Translations under genes and position numbers: made by a program
The notes under the pieces: generated by a model
Database searches by the model: none
What the model was told of the DNA's origin: nothing
Seen by the model: the letters and a program-made list of their open reading frames with translations, nothing else
From: an uncultured Acidimicrobiales bacterium
Lineage (GTDB): Bacteria > Actinomycetota > Acidimicrobiia > Acidimicrobiales > SZUA-35
NCBI GenBank assembly: GCA_937922805.1
Contig: CALAJV010000025.1
Span: forward strand, 1-46,779
Length of the DNA: 46,779 bases
Direction: 5' to 3'
Part shown: piece by piece, positions 34,512 to 42,796 of the stretch
Layout: every line of letters begins with the position of its first letter
How positions within the stretch are numbered: the first letter of the stretch is position 1

Positions 34512-35287
34512 TGATAAACAGCAGCGAGCAGTCCAGCACCGATTCAGAGCTACCGAGAGCCGAACTTAGCAACGAGCTGTGGGAGCAACACGCCGACTGG
34601 TGGCAACGAGAGTTCACTGACGGAGTCGACCCGGAGTACACCGAGCAAATTCTCCCCATTATTAGTGAGAACCTGGCCGATTGTGGCACTGTGCTCGACA
34701 TCGGGACCGGCGAAGGACAAGTAGCGCGAATGCTCGCTACCAATGGCCATACCGTCATCGGCGCTGATCCAGTCGGTGCTCAAATCGAGAAAGCCAGAGC
34801 GAGAGGAGCAGGGCCGATCTATGTCCGAGCGCCAGCTGATCGGCTGCCGTTTTCCGACGGATCATTCGATGGGGCACTCGCATGCCTGGTCTTCGAACAT
34901 ATAGATTTGGTCGATGAGGCGATCAGCGAAGCGGCTCGGGTTGTTCGGTCGGGTGGCACGTTCCTGCTGTTACTAAACCATCCGCTGTTGCAGACCCCAA
35001 ATAGCGGCTGGATTGATGATCAGTTTGTAGACCCTCCAGAGCAGTACTGGCGAATAGGGCACTACCTTACGGAAGCGGCAACGGTTGAAGAGGTTCAAAA
35101 AGATGTGTTTATTCGGTTCATTCATCGCCCGCTCTCTCGGTATTTGAATGCTCTGGCTGATTCCTCGCTTGTGCTGACCAAGATGATGGAACCGGCGCCG
35201 CCCCCTGGGTTTCTGGGCCAAGCTCCCCAATACCTTGCGGCAGCGGCGATCCCGAGACTGTTGGTTCTGCGGTGTCGTAAGAGTTAA
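34508..35287 (+). CDS. Class I SAM-dependent methyltransferase, substrate unknown
   Basis: A 259-residue soluble methyltransferase. Motif I VLDIGTGEGQVARML binds SAM, followed by GADPVGAQIEKAR (motif II), PADRLPFSDGSFDGALACLVFEHI (motif III/IV) and VVRSGGTFLLLLNHP (motif V). The set fits the methyltransferase 11 type (UbiE-like). The C-terminal part (Trp- and Tyr-rich, then PAPPPGFLG) is typical for small-molecule or lipid substrates, but no substrate can be named. Its ATG lies inside the uvrC stop (ATGA), so it is translationally coupled. It separates uvrC from rapZ, which are usually neighbours. Confidence 0.88.
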   Translation: MMINSSEQSSTDSELPRAELSNELWEQHADWWQREFTDGVDPEYTEQILPIISENLADCGTVLDIGTGEGQVARMLATNGHTVIGADPVGAQIEKARARGAGPIYVRAPADRLPFSDGSFDGALACLVFEHIDLVDEAISEAARVVRSGGTFLLLLNHPLLQTPNSGWIDDQFVDPPEQYWRIGHYLTEAATVEEVQKDVFIRFIHRPLSRYLNALADSSLVLTKMMEPAPPPGFLGQAPQYLAAAAIPRLLVLRCRKS

Positions 35288-35406
35288 GCCCTTCCTGATC
35301 CGTCCTAAACCTCTGCGATGGTGCCACTATGGAGCCACGACCGGTACCTCCCGAGCGGCTTGGGCACGGAAAGATCCAGGCCACGCTGAGAAAGAGTAGA
35401 TGTAAG

Positions 35407-36255
35407 ATGACGCAGATCGTTCTCGTTACCGGGTTGAGTGGCGCTGGTCGCTCGGTGGCTGCTGGGGCTCTTGAAGATAGCGGCTGGTTCGTGATCGATA
35501 ACCTACCGGCTGCTCTCGTGTCGAAGGTAGGGGAGTTGGCGCTGTCGAGCCGAGTTGGGTATGAACGAATAGCGCTAGTCATGGGCGGCTACGACGAAGA
35601 GTTGACCGTAGAGGTTAATGGTCTCAAAGAGGCCAACGTCGATGTTCGAACAATTTTTCTAGAAGCATCAACTGATGTTTTGGTGCGTCGATTCGAATCG
35701 ACAAAGCGTCGGCACCCGTTGACTGAAGACCGCAGCCTCGTTGACGCAATTGAGCTAGAACGGTCCGAGTTGGTAAGAGCCCGGGCCGCCGCCGACGTCG
35801 TGATTGATACCACCGGGTTGAATCCCCACCAACTACGGGAACAACTTGGGTGGCACTTCGAAGATGAAGGAGACGAAAGCTCGTCTATGCGTCTGACCCT
35901 TATGTCGTTTGGGTTTAAGCATGGCCTGCCCATGGACGTCGACATGGTTTTGGATTGCCGCTTTCTGCCGAACCCTCACTGGGAAGAATCCCTCAGACCT
36001 CTGAGTGGGAAAGATCCGGAAATACAGGAGTATGTAATTGATCGACCTGCTAGCCAAAAGTTCCTAGAACATCTGGACGCCATGCTCATCGACTTGCTTC
36101 CGGCCTACGAAGAAGAAGGCAAGACGTATCTCACCATCGCTTTCGGCTGTACTGGAGGGCGCCATCGATCGGTCGCGGTAGCTGAGGGCATGGGCCGTAT
36201 CCTCAAGGATCGGGGTTGGCGGCCGAGAGTCACCCACCGAGACATTGAACGATGA
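35407..36255 (+). CDS. rapZ: RapZ/YvcJ family nucleotide-binding protein
   Basis: A 282-residue protein with P-loop GLSGAGRS (residues 9-16) and the family motif DNLPAALV. The C-terminal domain has SFGFKHGLPMDVDMVLDCRFLPNP and IAFGCTGGRHRSVAVAE. In E. coli RapZ is an adaptor in control of glucosamine-6-phosphate synthase mRNA; in Actinobacteria the homologue is a GTP/ATP-binding regulator linked to cell-wall and carbon control. The ATG at 35407 is chosen because the P-loop is normally 8-10 residues from the start; an upstream ATG at 35329 adds 26 unrelated residues. It is followed by yvcK, a conserved pairing. Confidence 0.94.
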   Translation: MTQIVLVTGLSGAGRSVAAGALEDSGWFVIDNLPAALVSKVGELALSSRVGYERIALVMGGYDEELTVEVNGLKEANVDVRTIFLEASTDVLVRRFESTKRRHPLTEDRSLVDAIELERSELVRARAAADVVIDTTGLNPHQLREQLGWHFEDEGDESSSMRLTLMSFGFKHGLPMDVDMVLDCRFLPNPHWEESLRPLSGKDPEIQEYVIDRPASQKFLEHLDAMLIDLLPAYEEEGKTYLTIAFGCTGGRHRSVAVAEGMGRILKDRGWRPRVTHRDIER

Positions 36256-36344
36256 GACATTGAGCCACAGAGCATCATCGCGGTTGCTCAAAACCGTGTT
36301 TGATCTAGCATGGCATTCAGCAGAAGCGAACTTTGGATCATGAG

Positions 36345-37262
36345 ATGAGCGGAAACCCTAGTGCCAGCCTCGGAGAGCCTGAACTTGTCGGGCCGGCAGT
36401 AGTCGCGCTCGGTGGCGGCCATGGCTTGGCGGCCAGCCTGAAGGCTCTTCGTTGCTATGCCGGAACGATTGCCGGGATTGTCTCAATTGGTGATGACGGC
36501 GGGTCAAGCGGGCGTCTTCGAGAAGAAATAGGTGTCGCTCCTCCTGGCGATCTTCGGCGATGTTTGTCGGCTTTGGCCACTAATGACTCCCTGTTAGCGC
36601 GCTCACTCGAACACCGGTTTGACGACGGTTCGCTTCGCGGGCACCCGATCGGAAATCTGTTACTAACTGGCTTGTCGATGGCCGCTGGTGATCTGCAGCA
36701 GGCTATTGACGAGGTCGCTCGACTAGTTGACGCCGCTGGTCGCATCTATCCAGCGTCGCAAGTGCCGGTTACCCTGATCGCCGACTCGGACAACGGAACG
36801 CTCACCGGACAAGTGAATGTCGAACTAGCTGAAGGTATCCGCAACCTTCGATTCGACCCGATAGAGCCGCCGACTTCTGAAGCGGCAACCGAAGCCTTGC
36901 GTAACGCTGATCAGATCGTGATCGGACCTGGATCGCTTTTCACCTCGGTACTAGCGGCGGCAATAGTGCCAGCAGTACGTCAGGCGCTCCAAGAGTCAAG
37001 CGCTCAGCGGGTGTTTGTTGCCAACATTGCGAATGAGAAAGGCGACGCCCGGGGGTTCGGGTTGGCCGAGCACGTGCAAGCGCTGACCGACCATGGCGTG
37101 CCGATCGACGTTGTTTTGGCCGCACCGGGGGTGGCTAGCACTGACGTGCCATCGGGCACCGTTGTCATCTCCGATGTGGCGGCAGACGACCGTTGGAGCC
37201 ATAGCCCCTCCAAGCTAGGAGCCGCTCTATCAGGGGTCTACCAACAATCCCTCGTTGGTTAG
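36345..37262 (+). CDS. yvcK: YvcK/CofD-like protein, gluconeogenesis and cell-wall regulator
   Basis: A 305-residue CofD-fold protein. VALGGGHGLAASLKALR, VSIGDDGGSSGRLR, PPGDLRRCLSAL, HPIGNLLLTGL and GPGSLFTSVL are family motifs that bind a UDP-sugar or phospho-ligand. In B. subtilis YvcK is needed for growth on gluconeogenic substrates and binds UDP-GlcNAc; in mycobacteria the homologue is CuvA. The ATG at 36345 is preferred over the in-frame TTG at 36333; a weak GGAT tract lies upstream. In most Actinobacteria whiA follows, but here the next gene is gap. Confidence 0.94.
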   Translation: MSGNPSASLGEPELVGPAVVALGGGHGLAASLKALRCYAGTIAGIVSIGDDGGSSGRLREEIGVAPPGDLRRCLSALATNDSLLARSLEHRFDDGSLRGHPIGNLLLTGLSMAAGDLQQAIDEVARLVDAAGRIYPASQVPVTLIADSDNGTLTGQVNVELAEGIRNLRFDPIEPPTSEAATEALRNADQIVIGPGSLFTSVLAAAIVPAVRQALQESSAQRVFVANIANEKGDARGFGLAEHVQALTDHGVPIDVVLAAPGVASTDVPSGTVVISDVAADDRWSHSPSKLGAALSGVYQQSLVG

Positions 37263-37269
37263 CCGTGAT

Positions 37270-37298
37270 GATTGGGAATCTAGTTATTTAGCCCAATC
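37270..37298 (+). other. Inverted repeat between yvcK and gap
   Basis: GATTGGG (37270-37276) and CCCAATC (37292-37298) are complementary across 15 AT-rich bases containing TAGTTATTTA. It may be an operator at the gap promoter or a weak terminator; no T-run follows. Confidence 0.35.
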
Positions 37299-37395
37299 AG
37301 TTAACTGGTCGTAAACCCCGAAACTAGCGAGCTGAAGCGATATGGTTCTACCGGAACATTTGCTAAAGGCCCCAACGAAAGGTTGTCGTCTAAAC

Positions 37396-38406
37396 ATGGC
37401 TATACGGGTAGGAATCAATGGATTTGGACGAATCGGGAGGAATTTCTTCCGTGCTGCGAAGGCCTCGGGAGCCGATATCGATTTCGTAGCCGTGAACGAT
37501 CTCGGATCGTTGGACACAATGGCACACCTCCTCAAGTACGACTCAGTTCTCGGCCAGTTACCGAACAAGATTGAAGCGGTTGAGGGCGGAATATCGGTCG
37601 ATGGCGACGTCTTGAAAGTTCTGAGCGAGCGCAATCCCGATCAGCTTCCGTGGGGCGATCTCGGTGTAGACGTCGTGGTCGAATCTACCGGCGTGTTCAC
37701 CAGCAAAGAGGGCGCTTCGAAACACCTCGAAGGCGGCGCTCCATACGTGATTGTCTCAGCTCCGTGTAGCGGTGCCGACGCCACCTTTGTTGTTGGCGTC
37801 AACGAAGACACCTTTGACCCGGCCAAAGACAAGGTAGTGTCCAACGCCTCGTGCACGACCAACTGCTTTGTGCCAATGGTGCAGGTACTCGACGATGCTT
37901 TCACCGTCAAGCAGGGTCTCATGACCACCGTCCATGCTTACACCGGCGACCAGGCTCTAGTAGATGGCCCTCACAAAGATTTGCGGCGAGCTCGAAGCGC
38001 AGCCATCAACATCATCCCAACGTCAACTGGTGCGGCAAGGGCCACCGGTCTTGTTCTCGAGTCGATGCAAGGAAAGCTCGACGGAACCTCACTACGAGTT
38101 CCCGTCCCGACCGGATCTCTAACCGATTTCACTGCAGTGGTAGACGGCGAACCATCGGTCGAAGAAGTCAATGCTGCGTTCAGCAAGGCTGCTTCCAGCG
38201 GTCGGCTGGCCTCGGTGCTTGATTACACCGAAGCTCCTATCGTGTCATCAGACATTGTTACCTCGCCAGCATCGTGCACGCTCGACGCGGGTATGACCAT
38301 GACGCAAGGAACGCTAGTAAAGATTGCCGGTTGGTATGACAACGAGTGGGGTTACTCAAACCGACTTGTCGATCTGAGCCTCATCGTCGGCAAAGCCAAC
38401 GCATAA
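37396..38406 (+). CDS. gap: Glyceraldehyde-3-phosphate dehydrogenase
   Basis: It oxidises glyceraldehyde-3-phosphate to 1,3-bisphosphoglycerate with NAD in glycolysis. The 336-residue protein has the Rossmann motif GINGFGRIGR (6-15) and Asp35 after AVN, favouring NAD. Catalytic Cys153 is in SNASCTTNC and His180 in TTVHAYTGDQ. The ending WYDNEWGYSNRLVDL is standard. The ATG at 37396 fits the family; an earlier ATG at 37342 would add 18 foreign residues. pgk follows after 20 bases and tpiA after it. Confidence 0.97.
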   Translation: MAIRVGINGFGRIGRNFFRAAKASGADIDFVAVNDLGSLDTMAHLLKYDSVLGQLPNKIEAVEGGISVDGDVLKVLSERNPDQLPWGDLGVDVVVESTGVFTSKEGASKHLEGGAPYVIVSAPCSGADATFVVGVNEDTFDPAKDKVVSNASCTTNCFVPMVQVLDDAFTVKQGLMTTVHAYTGDQALVDGPHKDLRRARSAAINIIPTSTGAARATGLVLESMQGKLDGTSLRVPVPTGSLTDFTAVVDGEPSVEEVNAAFSKAASSGRLASVLDYTEAPIVSSDIVTSPASCTLDAGMTMTQGTLVKIAGWYDNEWGYSNRLVDLSLIVGKANA

Positions 38407-38426
38407 CTAACTCAGAGGTCAAGTCG

Positions 38427-39545
38427 ATGATTTTTGGTGTTCCTGAACTCGAAGATCTCGGAGATGTAGCGGGGAAGTCGGCCCTTGTCCGGGTCGACTT
38501 CAACGTGCCAATCTCCGATGGCGTGATCTCCGACGATCTCCGCATTAAGGCGGCACTACCAACGCTGAAATGGTTGTTGGACCACGGCGCCTCGGTTACC
38601 GTGTGTTCGCACCTTGGTCGACCGAAGGGGCAACCTGATCCGAAGTATTCAATGGATCCGGTGAAGGCTCGAATGGCTGAGCTATTGCCGACCGTGACCG
38701 TGATGGACAATCTTCGGTTCGATGCCGGTGAAGAGGCTAACAGTCCGGAAACGGTCGCTTCACTGGTGGCCGGCCACGACGTGTTCGTGAACGATGCTTT
38801 CGGCGCCTCGCACCGGTCTCATGCTTCGATTGTTGGCCCGCCGCAGTATCTTCCGTCGGCGGCCGGACGATTGCTAGCTAAAGAGGTTGGGGTTTTGCTC
38901 GGCCTGCGAGATCAACCACGGCGTCCGTTTGTAGCGGTTATGGGCGGGGCCAAAATTTCGGACAAGCTCTCAGTAGTAGAATCGCTACTCGACGTCGTCG
39001 ATGGGCTAATCATCGGCGGAGGAATGGCATTCACCTTCCTTAAGGCACTTGGCCACAGCGTCGGAGCGTCGTTGCTTGAACCAGACATGGTTGATACGTG
39101 TGCGTCACTTCTAGAAAAGCACTCTTCGATTCATCTCCCCGAAGATCTGACGTTGCTCGGGCCAGGCGGAAAACTGTTCGACCCGGCGGCGGGTGGGGAA
39201 GTCCGGCAAGGTGGGCTGAATGTCCCTGACGGTTGGATGGGTCTCGACATCGGACCCGGTTCGGCTGCTGTGTTCGGCGATATTGTAACTGAGGCTGGTA
39301 CTGTCCTCTGGAACGGGCCGATGGGAGTGTTCGAAGATGAACGTTTCATGGCTGGGACTAAAGCAGTCGGATTCGCGATCGCCGAATCCCGTGCGTTCAC
39401 CGTCGTTGGTGGCGGCGATTCAGCCGCTGCCGCTAAGAAATTTGATATCGACGATCAGTTTGATCATGTATCGACCGGTGGTGGAGCATCGCTCGAACTT
39501 ATTGAACAAGGCGATCTTCCCGGATTAGCAGCACTTCGAACCTAG
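38427..39545 (+). CDS. pgk: Phosphoglycerate kinase
   Basis: It makes ATP from 1,3-bisphosphoglycerate. The 372-residue protein has the signature KSALVRVDFNVPISDG, the substrate-binding HLGRPKG, the hinge region VMGGAKISDKLSVVESLL and the nucleotide loop VVGGGDSAAAAKKF. It is shorter than many actinobacterial PGKs (about 390-415) but no key block is missing. The ATG at 38427 is chosen because AGAGGT lies 9 bases upstream and the preceding reading frame overlaps gap. It lies in the gap-pgk-tpiA operon. Confidence 0.97.
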   Translation: MIFGVPELEDLGDVAGKSALVRVDFNVPISDGVISDDLRIKAALPTLKWLLDHGASVTVCSHLGRPKGQPDPKYSMDPVKARMAELLPTVTVMDNLRFDAGEEANSPETVASLVAGHDVFVNDAFGASHRSHASIVGPPQYLPSAAGRLLAKEVGVLLGLRDQPRRPFVAVMGGAKISDKLSVVESLLDVVDGLIIGGGMAFTFLKALGHSVGASLLEPDMVDTCASLLEKHSSIHLPEDLTLLGPGGKLFDPAAGGEVRQGGLNVPDGWMGLDIGPGSAAVFGDIVTEAGTVLWNGPMGVFEDERFMAGTKAVGFAIAESRAFTVVGGGDSAAAAKKFDIDDQFDHVSTGGGASLELIEQGDLPGLAALRT

Positions 39546-39553
39546 GAGAATAG

Positions 39554-40345
39554 ATGACCGAGAGCACGACCCGTAGGCCCCTGGTAAGCGGCAATTGGAA
39601 AATGCATATGAACCACTTCGAGGCATTGAAGCTAGTTCAAGAGCTGAGCTACCAGGTGACCCGCGACGATGTCGACGCCGTAGACATCAGTGTTCATCCT
39701 CCGTTTACTGATATTCGAACGGTCCAGACAGCGCTCGAATCGGATCGAATCCCGTTCTTTCTCGGAGCGCAGCACTGCCACTTTGAAACGTCTGGTGCCT
39801 TCACTGGCGAAGTTGCGCCGTCGATGCTGGCAAAGCTTGGCGTGGTTTATGTGATCGCCGGACACTCAGAACGACGCGAACTGTTCGGCGAATCGGACGA
39901 GATGGTCAATGCCAAAGTAAAGGCGATCATCGCTAACGGGATGACCCCGATTTTGTGTGTCGGAGAGACGCTCGAAGAACGAGAAGCGGGCGATGCTGAA
40001 TCGAAGGTCAGCGGACAACTTAAGGCTTGTTTAGCCAAGGTGAAGTCGACCGAAGTCGGATCGATCGTTATCGCGTACGAACCGATTTGGGCTATTGGTA
40101 CTGGAAAAACTGCGTCGGTTGAGGATGCTCAGGCAATGTGCGCGTTCGTCCGCCAAACGGTGGCCGAAATGTTTGGCGCCGACGCGGCCAACGAGGTTCG
40201 AATTCAATACGGTGGCTCTGTCAAGCCGGTAAACGCGGCTGAGCTGCTAACACAACCCGACATTGATGGCGCTCTAGTTGGTGGAGCCGCTTTGGAAGCC
40301 GAGTCGTTTGCTCGCATTGTGCAGTACCGATTACACGACGCCTAG
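39554..40345 (+). CDS. tpiA: Triosephosphate isomerase
   Basis: It interconverts dihydroxyacetone phosphate and glyceraldehyde-3-phosphate. The 263-residue TIM barrel has Asn14 and Lys16 in SGNWKMH, His104 in IAGHSERRELFGE and Glu176 in AYEPIWAIGTGKTA. The phosphate-binding IQYGGSVKP and GALVGGAAL blocks are present. The start follows AGGAGA and lies 8 bases after pgk, so the two are cotranscribed. Confidence 0.97.
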   Translation: MTESTTRRPLVSGNWKMHMNHFEALKLVQELSYQVTRDDVDAVDISVHPPFTDIRTVQTALESDRIPFFLGAQHCHFETSGAFTGEVAPSMLAKLGVVYVIAGHSERRELFGESDEMVNAKVKAIIANGMTPILCVGETLEEREAGDAESKVSGQLKACLAKVKSTEVGSIVIAYEPIWAIGTGKTASVEDAQAMCAFVRQTVAEMFGADAANEVRIQYGGSVKPVNAAELLTQPDIDGALVGGAALEAESFARIVQYRLHDA

Positions 40346-40399
40346 CTAACGCTGGAGTTGTGTAATCTGAGGTACTGCGAGTCAACAGAAGGAGGCAGG

Positions 40400-42283
40400 A
40401 TGAGCAGTCAACGGCGTCCCCTCTTTTGGGTTGTTCTGGTTGGCGTGGCCGTAGCGTTATCAGGTTGTTCGAGCATTCTTGAGCGATCCGCAACTGCTGA
40501 CTCTTCCGACGCGCCTACGTCGACGGCCGCCGCTTCAACTGGGACCCAGGAACAAGATGGAGCCACCGCTCAACCTTCTGAAGACGTTGAGCCGGTGGAG
40601 TTGGAAGAGGGTTTTGTTGTTTGGACCCAGAACCTGGAACCGGCGACCCTACATGCTGATGAGCAGAACCTGACCATCACATCTTGGATCCGGACCGGAC
40701 TTCTCGAGGGCCTGTTCGCTACCGATGCCAGCAATAGCTACTATCCGCAGCTTCTGGCCGGCGAACCCGTGCTGACAGTTAACAACAACCTTTCAATTAC
40801 GATTGATTACAAACTCCGATCGGGGCTCCAGTGGTCCGACGGCGAGCCCCTTACTACCGATGACGTCGTCTATACCCACAAGATTTGGACCGAGGGGTGT
40901 AACGTCGAGGCCGATCAATCGATAGCCGATGGCACTAGTGATAGCTGTGTCTATCGAGCGGGGAGCAGGCTAGGTCTCGATCTGGTAACCCAAGTAGAAG
41001 CGACTAGTGAAACCGATTTCACCGTACAAATGGCCAGCTTTTTCGCTGGTTGGCGCGGCCTATATTCTGAAATTTACGCTGAACACGCTTTCGGGCAAGA
41101 CGCGGCCGCGGTGAACGGCAACCTGTCTAACTGGTCTTCGCAAGGTCAACCGTTGCCATCATCAGGTCCGCTGCTGTTCGACGGTTGGGAGCAGGGTCAG
41201 TCGATGAAGCTGGTGCGAAACGACAACTATCACGGATCGGTGAGTCCTGACGCTCAAAACAAGGGTGTGGCATTGGTTGAAGGCGTGATTATTGAGTTCG
41301 AACCTGACACCAACTCGTTGATCGACTCGACGTTGGCTGGTCGTGGTCATTTGGTGATGGTTCAGCCCCAACCGGAGTTTGCTCGACTCGCCGAGTCGAC
41401 AGACTTTGTTGTCGCTTCGTCTCCGGGTGTTCAGTACGAGCATTGGGGGCTCAACCTTCTTGACACCCATCTTGCTAAGCCGGCGGTTCGGGAAGCCATC
41501 GCTTACGCCTTGGACAAGAAGGCGCTGGTTGCTGCAATCTATGCACCTCTCTTCGGGAGTCTGATACCGCCTGACGGTTTGGGAAACACCTATTGGACAC
41601 CGGGCCAGTCCTTTTATGTTGACCACCAGGCCAAATACGCTGGGAGTAATCTGGCTGCGGTCGATACAACGCTCACCGAAGCGGGCTACGCCAAAGGATC
41701 TGATGGGATTTATCGTCACCCAACTGATGGGCGTCTCTCGCTTCTCGCTGGTACGACCGGTGGCAATCAACTACGAGAAGATCAAATGGAACTGATCCAG
41801 TCCCAGATGTTGGCCGCTGGAATTGAAATTGTTATCGACAACGTTCAGGGGGGCAATTACTTCGAGGCTCGACCGTTCTCTCCGGCTGCGATGGAGGCGG
41901 CTGGTTCTAGTGGGAACTCGGGCGATCCAACAATTTGGGACATAACCCAGTTCGCTTGGGCCGGTGGCGCGTGGCCTGGGGGAGTGTCGGGAATCTATCA
42001 AACTGGCTCAGCTTCTAACCCGTACGGATTCGCTGACCCAGAGTTCGACCTGGCTTCGGTGGAATGTGACACGAACGCTGATGATGCTGCTCGCGGCGAC
42101 TGCTACAACGATCTCGATCTTTTCGTCACCACATTGGATAAGAACGAAAAAGGGCTGTTCATGCTGCCGCTGACGCAGAAACCATACTTCTATGGCTATC
42201 GATCTGCTGAGCTCTCAGGCGCTGGCATTGCGCCTGACCAAGCTGGACCGTTGGCTAACATCGGCGACTTTGCCTTCAACTAA
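40400..42283 (+). CDS. Family 5 extracellular solute-binding lipoprotein (peptide type)
   Basis: A 627-residue lipoprotein, anchored at Cys23 of LSGC after a short signal peptide. A Ser/Thr/Ala/Glu-rich linker (to about 70) precedes an SBP family 5 fold: WIRTGLLEGLFATD, KLRSGLQWSDGEPLTTDDVVYTHKIW and AVREAIAYALDKKALV are typical of oligopeptide or nickel-binding proteins. The ATG at 40400 follows AGAAGGAGG directly, which is decisive; a reading from 40358 lacks support. It is 54 bases after tpiA. No ABC permease or ATPase genes are near it, so it must use a transporter encoded elsewhere. The ligand is probably a peptide, but this is not shown. Confidence 0.92.
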   Translation: MSSQRRPLFWVVLVGVAVALSGCSSILERSATADSSDAPTSTAAASTGTQEQDGATAQPSEDVEPVELEEGFVVWTQNLEPATLHADEQNLTITSWIRTGLLEGLFATDASNSYYPQLLAGEPVLTVNNNLSITIDYKLRSGLQWSDGEPLTTDDVVYTHKIWTEGCNVEADQSIADGTSDSCVYRAGSRLGLDLVTQVEATSETDFTVQMASFFAGWRGLYSEIYAEHAFGQDAAAVNGNLSNWSSQGQPLPSSGPLLFDGWEQGQSMKLVRNDNYHGSVSPDAQNKGVALVEGVIIEFEPDTNSLIDSTLAGRGHLVMVQPQPEFARLAESTDFVVASSPGVQYEHWGLNLLDTHLAKPAVREAIAYALDKKALVAAIYAPLFGSLIPPDGLGNTYWTPGQSFYVDHQAKYAGSNLAAVDTTLTEAGYAKGSDGIYRHPTDGRLSLLAGTTGGNQLREDQMELIQSQMLAAGIEIVIDNVQGGNYFEARPFSPAAMEAAGSSGNSGDPTIWDITQFAWAGGAWPGGVSGIYQTGSASNPYGFADPEFDLASVECDTNADDAARGDCYNDLDLFVTTLDKNEKGLFMLPLTQKPYFYGYRSAELSGAGIAPDQAGPLANIGDFAFN

Positions 42284-42429
42284 TTCGCCAGGTAGTTTGC
42301 GGCGACCGTGGTGTATATGGCTGCTTTTATGGTCGTTGGCGCTTCAATTACCAGATGAGCGTGATCGGGTGTTGTTTAGCGGTATCGAGGCGGCTTTTGG
42401 CTGTGTAGATTTGGGGTTCGTCGACCAAC

Positions 42430-42457
42430 TTGGCCCATCGGGCTGCTAGTCTACAAA
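42430..42457 (+). promoter_or_regulatory. Candidate promoter of secG
   Basis: TTGGCC (42430-42435) and TACAAA (42452-42457) are separated by 16 bases and lie 40 bases before the secG start. The match is partial. It is the best promoter-like pair in the 213-base gap 42284-42496. Confidence 0.3.
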
Positions 42458-42496
42458 CGTCAAGTTAAGCAGTTCTGAACGAAAGAGACACTTCCA

Positions 42497-42727
42497 ATGG
42501 TTATCGGCCTTGGCGTCCTGTACGCCGTTATCGGCATTATCACAATTGGTCTTGTTCTGCTCCATAGCGGACGAGGCGGTGGCCTGTCTGACATGTTCGG
42601 CGGTGGACTCGGCGCAGCTGCCGCGGGTTCTACTCAAATGGAGCGAAACCTCGATCGTTTGACGATCATTTTCAGCCTGATTTTCGCGTTGTTGACTCTC
42701 GTTCTCGCCATCGTAATTAACGCTTAA
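42497..42727 (+). CDS. secG: Preprotein translocase subunit SecG
   Basis: A 76-residue inner-membrane protein with two membrane segments (about 3-22 and 56-74). They flank the Gly-rich cytoplasmic loop HSGRGGGLSDMFGGGLG, the hallmark of SecG. It aids the SecYEG channel. An AAAGAGA tract lies about 9 bases before the ATG. In Actinobacteria secG commonly follows the gap-pgk-tpiA cluster; here one solute-binding protein gene lies between. Confidence 0.93.
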   Translation: MVIGLGVLYAVIGIITIGLVLLHSGRGGGLSDMFGGGLGAAAAGSTQMERNLDRLTIIFSLIFALLTLVLAIVINA

Positions 42728-42796
42728 GAACGGATCGTTTGGCCGGAGTAGGCCACGAAAAGAAGTTCTAGCGCTAGAGGCTTGATTCGGCTGACT

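Noticed and set aside
42192..42449. An 85-codon plus-strand frame spanning the end of the solute-binding gene and the secG upstream region
   Set aside because: Overlaps the real gene by about 90 bases, has no ribosome site and covers the likely secG promoter.
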